Below are positions 1 to 8,743 of a DNA stretch of 64,000 nucleotides, in pieces (the first letter of the stretch is position 1; every line of letters begins with the position of its first letter). The DNA lies in the NCBI GenBank assembly GCA_963769745.1, contig CAVYNB010000002.1:62001-126000 (forward strand), written 5' to 3'. The position numbers and the translations under genes were made by a program. The DNA comes from JALORV01 sp963769745 (GTDB lineage Bacteria; Pseudomonadota; Gammaproteobacteria; Burkholderiales; Burkholderiaceae_F). The notes below the pieces were generated by a model. That model worked only from the letters and a program-made list of their open reading frames with translations. It made no database searches and was not told the DNA's origin.

Positions 1-486
1 CAGTTCCTCGGCCCGCTGGTGCGTGCGATTGGCCACCGCAATCCAGCGGGGACTGGCGTCGAGCAGCGATCCGATGACGCCGCGCACGGCGCCCCCCGCT
101 CCGAGCACCAGTACCGAGCAATCGCTCAGGTCGAACTTGAGCCGCTCCCGCACATCGCGCACAAAGCCGATGCCGTCCGTGTTGTCGCCGATGATCGTGT
201 CCCCGTCGAACACGAGCGTGTTGACCGCGCCCGCGAGCCGGGCCCGCGGCATCAGGTCATCGGACAGTTTCGCCGCATCGAGCTTGAACGGGACCGTGAC
301 GTTGAGTCCGCGATAGCCGGCGTCGCGCAGCGCAAGTGCGCGGTCCTCGAATCCGTCGAGCGGAACCTCGATGCGCTCGTACGTCATGCGCTGCCGTGTC
401 TGCCGGGCAAAGCGCTCATGGATCTCAGGCGACCGACTGTGGGCAATCGGATTGCCGACGACTCCGTACTTGTCTGGCGCGCTCAT
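1..486 (-). CDS. aroE: shikimate dehydrogenase AroE (3' end outside window)
   Basis: Reduces 3-dehydroshikimate to shikimate with NADPH in the cytoplasmic shikimate pathway. The first 162 codons are visible; the C-terminus lies beyond position 1. The N-terminus reads MSAPDKYGVVGNPIAHSRSP, with the typical shikimate-binding S-x-S. It is followed by NVTVPFK (catalytic Lys), GAVNTL, DNTDGIG (Asn and Asp ligands) and the nucleotide-binding GAGGAVRG. The ATG at 486-484 overlaps the stop of the upstream TonB-family gene in an ATGA, so the two are probably translationally coupled. No defect is visible in the part present. The family assignment is firm. Confidence 0.95.
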   Translation of the reverse strand, partial: MSAPDKYGVVGNPIAHSRSPEIHERFARQTRQRMTYERIEVPLDGFEDRALALRDAGYRGLNVTVPFKLDAAKLSDDLMPRARLAGAVNTLVFDGDTIIGDNTDGIGFVRDVRERLKFDLSDCSVLVLGAGGAVRGVIGSLLDASPRWIAVANRTHQRAEEL

Positions 487-1373
487 TGAGTGACGCTGCT
501 TCGTGTCGACAACTGGTCGTTGGTGAAAATCCAGGTTCGCGTGATCTCGAGTACGTCTGTGTCGCGGGCAATCTCCGGAGGAAACGGAGGAAACGGAGCA
601 GCCATGTTAACGATGCGGCGGGCAGCGCGGTCAAGTACGGGCGATCCCGAGGATCGGTCGACTGCCGCCTCGATCACCGATCCGTCCTTGCGCACCGCGA
701 CGGTCATGCGAAGCACACCGTACACCTTGCCGCGCGCATCGTCCGGATAATTTTCATTGCCGATCCGTTCCACGCGTGCGCGCCAGTCCTCGACATAGCG
801 AGCGTAGCGATATTCCGAGGTGCTGGGCATGAAGTGATGCTTGCGCGGACGCTTCTGGTAGTCCGACACCTGCTTGGCGATCTCGGCCTGCGCCCGCGCG
901 AGCTTCTCGCGGGTTTCCTCGTCCGACGATCCGGGTTGCGCGGATTCGGCCGCTGAGTCTTTCCTGGGCAGAGGGCGCATCTGCAGCGAGTCCCTGAGCG
1001 CCGTCAGCAGCTTCTTCTGTTCTTCCTCGAGCTGCTCGACGAGGCGGCGCGCGGAATCGAGCGCATCCCCGTCCTGCAGCTGCTGAGAGTTCGGCAGCGG
1101 TGACGTGCGCCGCCCGGCCTCGTTCGAGCCGCCACCGTCGAGATTGGCCTGCGCCAATGCCTCGGCCTTGCCAGGACGAGTCTCGCTCCGGGCATTGACC
1201 AGGATGATCTCGAGCGGTGGATCGGTCGAGCGCACGCGCAGGAAGTCCGGGTCGACGAAGCGCACGGCAAGCACCGTCATGTGCAAACCGATGGACACTG
1301 TCAATGCCATGACGAGGATCCTGTCGGCCAGGAAGGCAGCAAGGCCCCGCGGTGACGCGTCGGCAAGATTCAT
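483..1373 (-). CDS. TonB-family energy transducer protein
   Basis: 296 aa. A single membrane segment lies near the N-terminus (about residues 18-40, ILVMALTVSIGLHMTVLAVRF). It is followed by a long charged, coiled-coil-prone periplasmic stretch (about 105-190). The C-terminal TonB-like domain (about 195-285) contains NYPDDARGKVYGVLRM and VIEAAVDRSSGSPVLDRAA. TonB proteins pass proton-motive-force energy from ExbB/ExbD to outer-membrane transporters. There are no exbB, exbD or receptor genes nearby, and the usual Pro-rich spacer is weak, so the partner and substrate are unknown. The gene overlaps aroE by 4 bp. A TolA-like role in envelope integrity cannot be excluded. Confidence 0.8.
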   Translation of the reverse strand: MNLADASPRGLAAFLADRILVMALTVSIGLHMTVLAVRFVDPDFLRVRSTDPPLEIILVNARSETRPGKAEALAQANLDGGGSNEAGRRTSPLPNSQQLQDGDALDSARRLVEQLEEEQKKLLTALRDSLQMRPLPRKDSAAESAQPGSSDEETREKLARAQAEIAKQVSDYQKRPRKHHFMPSTSEYRYARYVEDWRARVERIGNENYPDDARGKVYGVLRMTVAVRKDGSVIEAAVDRSSGSPVLDRAARRIVNMAAPFPPFPPEIARDTDVLEITRTWIFTNDQLSTRSSVTQ

Positions 1374-1465
1374 GCGCTAGGCAGCAGTGTCCATGGAGGC
1401 GAAACGATTGTAGCCATGGCCTGCGCGCGTTGATCACACGATCACGCGACTGTCGTGCGGATGAC

Positions 1466-3544
1466 TCAATCGATCAAGCCCTGCGACGGCAAGGTCGTGC
1501 CAGGGGTCTTCGGGGACGATTCTTCCTGCGTCGCGCCCCCAAAGTCTGCTGACTGCACTTCACCGACCTGCACTTGGCCGTCCTGCGCTGCGTTGTCATC
1601 CGCGCCAGCGCCTTCGTCCCCGTCAGAGCTTTCGTCCCCGTCAGTGCTTTCGTCCCCATCAGTGCTTTCGTCCACTTGCACCGCAAGTACGCGATGAACA
1701 CGCGCTTCGAGTGTCAGATCGACCGGATCGCCGCCGATGACATCCAGTTCGAGCTGCTGGCCGCGCGGCAGCTCGGGCAGGCCTGGCAGGCGTGTCACGA
1801 ATGGCAGCCCGGAAAGACGCAGCACGTCGCCGCGTAACACAGTGGCGCCGATGCGCTGCACGTTTTCCTGGCGCAGCCAGCGCAGCCCCCAGTAGCGCTC
1901 CATGCGCTCCTGGAACTCGGCATAGGCCCCGTAGGCGGCGTCAAAGCCCGACACGATCGCAAACAGATCCGCGTCACCTGCAGCATAGGGCGCCGTTTCA
2001 TTGCGCACGCAGGCGATCAGCTGGTGCTGATTGACCAGGTCGACATATCGCCTCAGCGGCGATGTGCTCCAGGCGTAGTGGCTGACACCGATACCTTCGT
2101 GTGCGGCCGGCGTCGTCGACATGCGCACGCGCCCCATCGCTTGCGAGCGATAGATGCCCGCCACCGCACGCTCCGCGAGCCACCGACCCCAGGTGCTGTT
2201 GGCCAGGATCATCAGTTCGGCCACGAGCAGGTCCAGCGGTGCCCCACGCCGTCGTGGCTTGATGCGCACATGCGCGTGCTCGCCTTCGCCATCGATCTCG
2301 AACGAGTAGTCGACGCGCCCGAGCGGCTCCGGCCGTCCGCGCACGGCCTCGCGCCGCGCCAGCAGCGAGCGGGCGAAGTGCCACAGGAACGAAAGCTCGT
2401 TTGCGAACGGCGCGGCGAAGCTCGCGTCGGCGATCGACTCATCGGTGACGATATCGTCGAGCCGGTCATGGCGCAGGTTGGCGGCAATCCGTACGCGCTC
2501 GACCCTCGATTCGGTCCCGAGTACCTCGAAGCTCGTGCGGTCGACATCGGCATACAGCGACAGCACCGGAACTTCACGCGCCTCCACCAGCGAGTACGCC
2601 GCGACCCATTCGGTCGGCAGCATCGTGATCTTCAGTCCGGGCGCATAGACCGTCGACATGCGCGACCGCGCAACCGCATCCAGCGCATGCTCGCGTTCGA
2701 GGGCGACTGCCGGCGCGGCAATGTGGATGCCGACACGCACCCGTCCGTCACCCGACGGCGTCACCGAGAAGGCATCGTCGATCTCGGTCGTGGCGCTGTC
2801 GTCGATCGAGAACGCGGCCACCTCCGCGAGCGGGAGATCGCCACCCAGCCGTGGCGAGGGCAGGTCCGCAGGAAATCCCGCGCCCCGGGGAAAGTGCTGC
2901 GCGAGAAAGCTGTCGACGTGCCAGCGATACGGCGATTCGATCGCCTTGGTGGCCAGCAGCAGGCGCAGTGGCGTTGTGTGCGTTTCGGCGGCGGCCTGTT
3001 CCAGCGCTTTGAATTCCAGCGACCCCCGATCCGGGTGCACGAGCATGGACACCGCCTGGGCAGCAATGGCGGCGGGCGCGCTGCCCTGCTTCAACGCATC
3101 GACATACTGCTGGCGCAGTTCGTCCTGGCGGCGCTTGCGTTCGACTGCAGCGAGCGCAGCCTTGAGCGTGTCCGGGGGCGCTGGCCGATACCGTCCGCGA
3201 CCCTTGCGGTAGAAGTAGACCGGCGCCGCATGCAGGCGAATCAGCAGTGCCGCTTCCTGCACGCTCGTCGGCTTGGCGCCGTAGTAATCCCGAGCCAGGT
3301 CCCGGAAGCCGAACTCGTCCTGCGGCGCCGCTTCCCAGAGGAAATCGAGATCGATCGATTCGGACTCGGCATGGGCGCGCTCGAGCAGCTTCGCCGCCGG
3401 CAGGTCGTCGAACTGCAGCAGGACATGCGAGCCCTTGACCTTGGCACGCTTGCCGCTCGGCAGTTCGACCTGATACGACGCCTCGGTCGAGGACAGGACG
3501 CTGCCGGCCCGGAATACGCCGTCTTCCTCGAAGAGCAGGTTCAC
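1466..3544 (-). CDS. RNB-domain exoribonuclease (RNase II/R family)
   Basis: 692 aa, GTG start at 3544. The central RNB domain (about 245-560) carries the metal-binding signature DDSATTEIDDAFSV, with Glu at one Asp position as in some RNase II-like subfamilies, followed by IHIAAPAVAL and the late motif TSPLRRYVDLVNQHQ. The family degrades RNA processively 3' to 5'. The N-terminal part resembles the short OB/winged-helix module of stand-alone RNB proteins rather than the long cold-shock region of RNase R, and no S1 basic tail follows. Instead the C-terminus ends in an acidic low-complexity tail with DESTDG repeats. It lies downstream of marC with a 7-bp gap. The exact RNA substrate is unknown. 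Confidence 0.9.
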   Translation of the reverse strand: MNLLFEEDGVFRAGSVLSSTEASYQVELPSGKRAKVKGSHVLLQFDDLPAAKLLERAHAESESIDLDFLWEAAPQDEFGFRDLARDYYGAKPTSVQEAALLIRLHAAPVYFYRKGRGRYRPAPPDTLKAALAAVERKRRQDELRQQYVDALKQGSAPAAIAAQAVSMLVHPDRGSLEFKALEQAAAETHTTPLRLLLATKAIESPYRWHVDSFLAQHFPRGAGFPADLPSPRLGGDLPLAEVAAFSIDDSATTEIDDAFSVTPSGDGRVRVGIHIAAPAVALEREHALDAVARSRMSTVYAPGLKITMLPTEWVAAYSLVEAREVPVLSLYADVDRTSFEVLGTESRVERVRIAANLRHDRLDDIVTDESIADASFAAPFANELSFLWHFARSLLARREAVRGRPEPLGRVDYSFEIDGEGEHAHVRIKPRRRGAPLDLLVAELMILANSTWGRWLAERAVAGIYRSQAMGRVRMSTTPAAHEGIGVSHYAWSTSPLRRYVDLVNQHQLIACVRNETAPYAAGDADLFAIVSGFDAAYGAYAEFQERMERYWGLRWLRQENVQRIGATVLRGDVLRLSGLPFVTRLPGLPELPRGQQLELDVIGGDPVDLTLEARVHRVLAVQVDESTDGDESTDGDESSDGDEGAGADDNAAQDGQVQVGEVQSADFGGATQEESSPKTPGTTLPSQGLID
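1610..1663. repeat. 18-bp tandem repeat inside the RNB gene (3 copies plus a partial one)
   Basis: Three consecutive 18-bp units (1610-1627, 1628-1645, 1646-1663) differ by only a few bases, and a partial fourth unit starts at 1664. The repeat is in frame and encodes the acidic hexapeptide D-E-S-T/S-D-G in the C-terminal tail of the RNB nuclease. Copy number changes would keep the frame, so the tail length could vary between strains (inference). Confidence 0.85.
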
Positions 3545-3551
3545 CGGATCA

Positions 3552-4151
3552 TCATGCCAGCGTTGCCACGAACGCCCGCACTCCGCGCAGCAGCAGTTCG
3601 ACCGCTATCGCGGCCAGCACCAGCCCCATGAGCCGCTCGAAAGCAAGCGTGACCCGCTCACCGAGCAGCGCCTGCAGCCGCCCTGCCGAGACCAGGATCA
3701 AGGCACTGACGGCCATGACCACGGCGATCGCTGCCACCCACTCCGGCCAGCGCGCCGGGTTCTTCGAGACCAGCAGCATGACGGTCGCCAGCGCCGACGG
3801 ACCCGCCAGCGCCGGAACCGCCAGGGGGACGATGAACGGTTCACCGCCCGGCGACGTGCCGTACACGCCATCGGGCGACGGAAACACCATGCGCAAGGCA
3901 ACCAGCATCAGCACGACGGCGCCGCCGATCTGCAGCGAGGTTTCTGAAAGACCGAGGGTCTCCAGGAATGGGCGGCCTGCAAACACGAAGAGCGTCAGCA
4001 CGAAGAATGCGATCAGGCACTCCCGCAGCACGATGAGCAGGCGCCGCTGCTGCGGGACATCGCGCAGGGCGGAACTGAAGATCGGAATGTTGCCGAACGG
4101 GTCCGCGACCAGCAGGAGCAGCAGGACCGCGGAAAGAAAGGTGTCGTTCAT
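3552..4151 (-). CDS. MarC-family integral membrane protein
   Basis: 199 aa from ATG at 4151 (MNDTFLSAVLLLLLVADPFG). It has about six hydrophobic helices and the family hallmark ADPFGNIPIF near the N-terminus, followed later by PLAVPALAGPSALATV. The MarC/YhgN/YchE family consists of inner-membrane proteins of uncertain function; the once proposed role in multiple antibiotic resistance is not supported. I chose this start because it overlaps the upstream ybaK stop in an ATGA and begins at the conserved helix. A longer reading upstream would run through ybaK. Confidence 0.88.
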   Translation of the reverse strand: MNDTFLSAVLLLLLVADPFGNIPIFSSALRDVPQQRRLLIVLRECLIAFFVLTLFVFAGRPFLETLGLSETSLQIGGAVVLMLVALRMVFPSPDGVYGTSPGGEPFIVPLAVPALAGPSALATVMLLVSKNPARWPEWVAAIAVVMAVSALILVSAGRLQALLGERVTLAFERLMGLVLAAIAVELLLRGVRAFVATLA

Positions 4152-4636
4152 GCGTCGGTTTGTGTTTCGTTGCCGGCACTGACCCGCACCAGCATGTCTG
4201 GAGAGATCGGAAATACACAGTGGGGAGTTCCGCCGGCCGCCCACACGGTTTCAAAGCGTCGCAGCGAGGCGTCGATATAGGTCAGCATCGGCTGCGCGTG
4301 CGCGATCGGTGCGACCCCGCCGATCGCGAATCCCGTGTGTTCACGGACAAAATCCGGCGTGGCCCTTCCGATGGGTTCGCCGACGAGCTGCGCGATCCGC
4401 GCCTCGCTCACGCGCCGGTCACCCGCCGCGATCACGAGCACGGCGCGTCCCGACGTCGCGGCCCGAAAGATCAGGGACTTCGCGATCTGACCGACCTCGA
4501 TCCCGAGTGCATCCGCAGCCTGCTGCGCGGTGCGCGCCGCCACGTCCAGTTCGACGATGCGCGCACCGACGCCCGCGGCGTCGAGCGCACGCTGCACCCG
4601 CTCTGCGGAGGACGGCAACGGGGTGGCTGGCGTCAT
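4148..4636 (-). CDS. YbaK/EbsC-family aminoacyl-tRNA deacylase
   Basis: 162 aa. Stand-alone homologue of the prolyl-tRNA synthetase editing (INS) domain, a family that hydrolyses mischarged tRNAs such as Cys-tRNA(Pro) or Ala-tRNA(Pro). Seen: AADALGIEVGQIAKSLIF, containing the conserved Lys (K53), and GFAIGGVAPIAH, which matches the family GG-V-P motif. The protein ends in VFPISPDMLVRV. Overlaps marC by 4 bp and starts 4 bp before the SDR gene ends in transcriptional order. The precise tRNA specificity cannot be read from sequence. Confidence 0.88.
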   Translation of the reverse strand: MTPATPLPSSAERVQRALDAAGVGARIVELDVAARTAQQAADALGIEVGQIAKSLIFRAATSGRAVLVIAAGDRRVSEARIAQLVGEPIGRATPDFVREHTGFAIGGVAPIAHAQPMLTYIDASLRRFETVWAAGGTPHCVFPISPDMLVRVSAGNETQTDA

Positions 4637-4639
4637 GCG

Positions 4640-5380
4640 CTAGACGGTCAGGCCGCCCGCGACTTCGATCACCGCACCATTGATGTATGAAGCGTCATCG
4701 GAAGCCAGGAACGCATAGACATTGGCGACATCCTCGGGAGTGCCGAGGCGCCGCAGCGGCACGCGCTCCTTCATCTGCTGCAGCACCTTGTCCGGAATCG
4801 TCCTCAGGATCGGAGTCTCGATGAATCCGGGTGCCACCGCATTGCATCGAATGCCTTTGGGACCCAGTTCGCGCGACCAGGTCTTGACGAAACCGATCAC
4901 GCCGAACTTGCTGGCCGCATAGTTGGTCTGGCCGAAGTTGCCGTAGATCCCGACCACGCTCGAGGCATTGAGTATGACGCCACGTCCCTGCTCGACCATC
5001 GTATCGACGACCGCGCGCGCGCAGTTGAACGTGCCCTTGAGATTGACCTCGATGACCCGATCGAACCGGTCCTCGTCCATTTTCTGCAGGCGCGCATCGA
5101 GCGTGATGCCGGCATTGTTGACCAGCACGTCGATGGCGCGATGGCGCGTGCGCACGGCATCGACCATGGCATCGATCTGGTCTCGCTCGGTCACGTCGAC
5201 GACATGGCCCTCGACATTGCCGAACTCCTGCAGCGCTTCCACCGCAGCATCGACGCTTTCGCGACGGATATCGCATAGCGCGACCGTCGCCCCTTCCTCG
5301 AGAAACCGGCGCGCCGTCGCCAGCCCGATGCCCTGCGCTGCACCGGTCACGATGCACACCTTGCCCAGCAAACGCTTCAT
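4640..5380 (-). CDS. SDR-family oxidoreductase, FabG/PhaB-like
   Basis: 246 aa from ATG at 5380, preceded by a strong GGGAAGG ribosome site. Classical short-chain dehydrogenase: dinucleotide motif TGAAQGIG (12-19), NNAG (88-91), N113 in VNLKGTF, a Ser at 140/141, Y154 and K158 (YAASK), ending INGAVIEVAGGLTV. This pattern fits 3-oxoacyl-ACP reductase or acetoacetyl-CoA reductase. No fatty-acid or PHB synthesis genes adjoin it, so the substrate is unresolved and I give no gene symbol. Its start overlaps the stop of the upstream esterase gene by 4 bp. Confidence 0.88.
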   Translation of the reverse strand: MKRLLGKVCIVTGAAQGIGLATARRFLEEGATVALCDIRRESVDAAVEALQEFGNVEGHVVDVTERDQIDAMVDAVRTRHRAIDVLVNNAGITLDARLQKMDEDRFDRVIEVNLKGTFNCARAVVDTMVEQGRGVILNASSVVGIYGNFGQTNYAASKFGVIGFVKTWSRELGPKGIRCNAVAPGFIETPILRTIPDKVLQQMKERVPLRRLGTPEDVANVYAFLASDDASYINGAVIEVAGGLTV

Positions 5381-5982
5381 TGCACTTCCCTTCCCTCTGA
5401 ATTCGATGTCTTGCTTCCCGCGTCGCAAAACGACAGCACCTCGTCGAGGTACTGCGAAAAGTCGGACAGCTCGTGATCACTGCCCGCTATCACGTGCTGC
5501 CGCGCTCCCTCGTACTTGCGCACCATGGAGCGGTAGTCGATCACCGCATCGCCCGTCGCCGCAATCAGGAAGTAGCGTTCGGGTCGGGTGATCGCCGGGG
5601 TGTCGATCGCATCGAGCTCGGCCAGGTACTCGCGGCGGAACTCGATCTGCGCCTCGGAAAAATAGACCGGCTGCACGCCTAAGTGACGAGCCAGATCATC
5701 CTGCGGGCGGATCGCCGGATTCAGCAGCACCGCGCGGCAGTCCAGCCGCTCTGCGATCCAGGTCGCGTAGTACCCGCCCAGCGAGGAGCCGATCAGCGCG
5801 ACGCGTGCCGGGGCAATTCCCTCAACGGCACGCTGCGCGACCTTGATCGCCTCGGCCGGCGACGCCGGCAGCGCAGGACAGGCGTAGTCGGCGGATCGAC
5901 CGCGCCGAGCCATCGCTTCGCGCAGCATCGTGGCCTTGCGCGATGCGGGCGACGAGCGGAAGCCATGGAGGTAGACGATCAC
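5377..5982 (-). CDS. YqiA/YcfP-family alpha/beta-fold esterase
   Basis: 201 aa. Small alpha/beta hydrolase beginning MIVYLHGFRSSP (the HGF oxyanion region). The nucleophile elbow is GSSLGGYYA (Ser67), there is an Asp in IAATGDAVIDY, and the His is in AGSDHELSDF. YqiA-type proteins have esterase activity on short acyl substrates; their physiological role is not established. It overlaps mpl by 4 bp at its start and the SDR gene at its end, forming a tight minus-strand series mpl-esterase-SDR-ybaK-marC-RNB. Confidence 0.87.
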   Translation of the reverse strand: MIVYLHGFRSSPASRKATMLREAMARRGRSADYACPALPASPAEAIKVAQRAVEGIAPARVALIGSSLGGYYATWIAERLDCRAVLLNPAIRPQDDLARHLGVQPVYFSEAQIEFRREYLAELDAIDTPAITRPERYFLIAATGDAVIDYRSMVRKYEGARQHVIAGSDHELSDFSQYLDEVLSFCDAGSKTSNSEGREVQ

Positions 5983-7329
5983 GCCGCCGCCGTTCGGCTC
6001 GCCAGACGGTCGAGCAGACGGGAATGAATCCCCCCGAAGCTGCCATTGCTCATCACCAGGACGCGATCGCCTGCTCGCACGCAGGCCAGCACGTCGTCGA
6101 CCAGTGCCTGCAACTCCGCATGGATCGATGCGCGTTCCCCGAGTGCGGCCAGTGCCTCGGCGACGTTCCAGCCGATGCCCCCGGCATAGCAGAACACGCG
6201 ATCCGCGCCCTGCAGGCTCGGCGCCAGCTCGGCTTTCACGATGCCCTGCTTCATCGTGTTCGAACGTGGCTCGAGAACTGCAAGGATGCGCGCGTCGCCG
6301 ACCTGTCCGCGCAAGGCGGCGATCGTCTCGCGTATCGCCGTAGGATGGTGCGCAAAATCGTCGATCACTGTGACCCCGGCGACCGTCCCGCGGACTTCAA
6401 GCCGCCGCTCTGACTCCACCGAATTTCGCGAGTGCTTCCAGTGCGTCGGCCGGGCCGACGCCGACATGGTGTGCGGCAACGATGGCCGCCAACGCGTTCA
6501 TGCGGTTGTGTTCGCCTGGGAGCACCAGCCGCAGCGATCCGACCCCGCGGCCGTCATGCACTACTTCATGCGGCGCCTCGGGATGGACATGCCACCGTTC
6601 GCCGCCGAATCGTTCGACTTCGCTCCAGCAGCCCCGCGCCAGCACGCGCTCGAGTGCCGGGTCTCGCTCGTTGACGATCAGCCTGGCCGTCGCCGGCAGC
6701 GTGCGGACGAGGTGATGAAACTGGGTTTCGATCGCCGCCAGATCCGCGAAGATGTCCGCGTGATCGAACTCGAGATTGTTCAGGATGGTCGTACGCGGCC
6801 GGTAGTGGATGAACTTGGACCGCTTGTCGAAGAACGCCGTGTCGTACTCATCCGCCTCGATCACGAAGAAGCGGCTGGCCGTCAGACGTGCGGACACGCC
6901 AAAGTCGGTCGGAACGCCGCCGACCAGGAACCCCGGGTCCATCTGCGCATGGTCGAGGATGCACGTCAGCATCGCCGTGGTCGTTGTCTTGCCGTGGGTG
7001 CCCGCGACCCCGAGCACGTGACGCCCGGCCAGCACATGCTCGGCAAGCCATTGAGGTCCGGAGGTGAACGGCAGATCGCGCTCCAGGATTTCTTCCATCA
7101 GCGGGTTGCCGCGCGTGACGACATTGCCGATCACCCACAGGTCGGGCGCGATGCTGATCTGGTCGGCGCCGTAGCCTTCGATCAGTCGCACACCCGCCGC
7201 CGCCAGCTGATCGCTCATGGGCGGGTAGACACTCGCATCGCAACCGGACACGCGATGGCCCGCGGCGAGCGCCAGTTGCGCCAGACCGCCCATGAAGGTG
7301 CCGCAGATGCCGAGGATGTGGATGTGCAC
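5979..7329 (-). CDS. mpl: UDP-MurNAc:L-Ala-gamma-D-Glu-meso-Dap ligase Mpl (frameshifted)
   Basis: Recycles the murein tripeptide by ligating it to UDP-MurNAc. The first reading frame (7329 down to 6397) has the N-terminal IHILGICGTFMGGLA, ATP-binding GTHGKTTTTAML, EADEYDTAFFDKRSKF and GEHNRMNALAA, then reaches FGGV and goes out of frame. The second frame resumes with RRLEVRGTVAGVTVIDDFAHHPTAI and runs to 5979. Removing one base at about 6408-6414 gives FGGVRRRLE, the normal family sequence, and a 449-aa protein of usual length. I treat it as one gene with a one-base insertion, probably a sequence error. It is divergent from the gene at 7440. Confidence 0.9.
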
Positions 7330-7439
7330 GGGGTAAGGAACGGAGCGAGCGGCGTGGGGTCGTAACGCTGACCGCCGCGAAGGCGCGCGATTGTAATGCG
7401 CGGCACCCTTCCGGCCGGCGGCTAGACTTCCCGACCATC

Positions 7440-8099
7440 ATGAGCTCAGGCAATGAAGCGCTTAGAACGGAACTGGCGGCTGCGGCGGCCCGCCTCATCG
7501 CGGAAGAAGGTTGCGATTACGGGCAGGCCAAGCGACGTGCGCTGCATGACCTGCTCGGCGATACCGCGTCCCGGCGCCTGCTGCCGGACAACGCCGAGAT
7601 CGAACACGAACTGCGTCGGCACCTGCGGCTCTTTGCCGCAGAGTCGCATCCCGCATTGCTCGCGGCCCTGCGGCGTACTGCCGCCGGCGTGATGGCACGT
7701 CTTGCCGACTTCAGTCCGCATCTGGTCGGAGCGGTGCTGAGCGGCACGGCCACCGAGCACTCCGATATCGAGCTGCATCTGTTCACGGACAGCGCCAAGG
7801 ATGTCGAGGTGCATTTGATGGACGCGGGCATCGAGTTCGAAGCCGAAGGCACCGATGACCACGTTCGTCCCTTGCCGCTCGAGCGACTGTCGTTTGTCGT
7901 GCCCGCCGCGGAGCCCGGATTGCCTCCGACACTGCGTCGCATCGGCGTACGGCTCCATGTCTATGACCGCGATGCGATCCGCGTCGCCCCGAGACATCGC
8001 GCCCTGTCGACCTCCGAGTTCGATGTCCATCCGATCGCCGCAGGCGGCCGGGCCAACCTGGCTGCCCTTCGGCAACTAATCGAGGACTCCGAGCCATGA
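7440..8099 (+). CDS. Hypothetical protein with nucleotidyltransferase-like motif
   Basis: 219 aa, soluble, no signal peptide. The N-terminal third is helical and charged (LIAEEGCDYGQAKRRALHDLL). The middle contains LVGAVLSGTATEHSDIELHLF, resembling the minimal nucleotidyltransferase pattern (G-S/T followed by D-h-E-h). The C-terminal part has RIGVRLHVYDRD. Function is unknown, and the nucleotidyltransferase idea is inference from this one motif. It overlaps the downstream TlpA gene in an ATGA, so it is probably in the same transcript, and it is divergent from mpl across about 110 bp. Confidence 0.8.
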   Translation: MSSGNEALRTELAAAAARLIAEEGCDYGQAKRRALHDLLGDTASRRLLPDNAEIEHELRRHLRLFAAESHPALLAALRRTAAGVMARLADFSPHLVGAVLSGTATEHSDIELHLFTDSAKDVEVHLMDAGIEFEAEGTDDHVRPLPLERLSFVVPAAEPGLPPTLRRIGVRLHVYDRDAIRVAPRHRALSTSEFDVHPIAAGGRANLAALRQLIEDSEP

Positions 8100-8632
8100 A
8101 CGCGTCACGTCGCCGCCTGCTGCTCGTCGGAGTTGGCGCCGTCGCGCTCGCGGGCGGAGCTGGACTCGCCGTGTACCGGCTTCGACCGGACCCTGTCGGC
8201 ACCGCGGCGGTGGCGACGCTGTTCGCGCAATCGTTCGACGACGCCCAGGGTAAGCCGCAGCCGATGGCGCAGTGGAAGGGACAGTGGCTCGTACTCAACT
8301 TCTGGGCCACCTGGTGCAGCCCCTGCGTTGAGGAGATGCCAACCCTGCAGCAGGTGGCGCGGGACTACGGGGCCCGCGGCGTCGCCGTGGTCGGGCTGGG
8401 GATCGACAGTCCTGCCGCGATTCGCCGCTTCCGGTCGGAACTCAATCTGGAACTGCCGTTGCTGGTCGCCGGCGCCGGCGGAACCGAGCTCGCCCGCGAG
8501 CTCGGCAATCCGAGCGGTGCGTTGCCGTACACTGTCCTGATCAGTCCGAAAGGTGCTGTCGAACAAGCTCATTTGGGCTTGCTCAGGCCCGAGCTGCTCC
8601 GATCCTGGCTCGACGCCCGATTGAGCTCCTGA
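8096..8632 (+). CDS. TlpA-family thioredoxin-like disulfide reductase
   Basis: 178 aa. The N-terminus (SRRRLLLVGVGAVALAGGAGLA) is a signal anchor or Tat-like leader, so the thioredoxin fold faces the periplasm. The active site is FWATWCSPCVEEMP (C74, C77) and the cis-Pro is in GALPYTVLI. TlpA/ResA-type proteins keep periplasmic cysteines reduced, for example in cytochrome c maturation. No ccm genes adjoin, so the client is unknown. Overlaps the upstream hypothetical gene by 4 bp. Confidence 0.9.
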   Translation: MNASRRRLLLVGVGAVALAGGAGLAVYRLRPDPVGTAAVATLFAQSFDDAQGKPQPMAQWKGQWLVLNFWATWCSPCVEEMPTLQQVARDYGARGVAVVGLGIDSPAAIRRFRSELNLELPLLVAGAGGTELARELGNPSGALPYTVLISPKGAVEQAHLGLLRPELLRSWLDARLSS

Positions 8633-8743
8633 GGGGCCACTGGACATCGGGGCCTGGAAGGTTCAGACTCCGCGCCGCCCCGTCATTCGGCAGCATCTTC
8701 TGTCATTTCCGCCGAAAAGCAACCAAAATAGCCTGGGAGGGAT

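Noticed and set aside
2024..3631. 535-codon plus-strand open frame opposite the RNB nuclease gene
   Set aside because: Arg-rich antisense reading without motifs; the RNB domain is clear on the minus strand.
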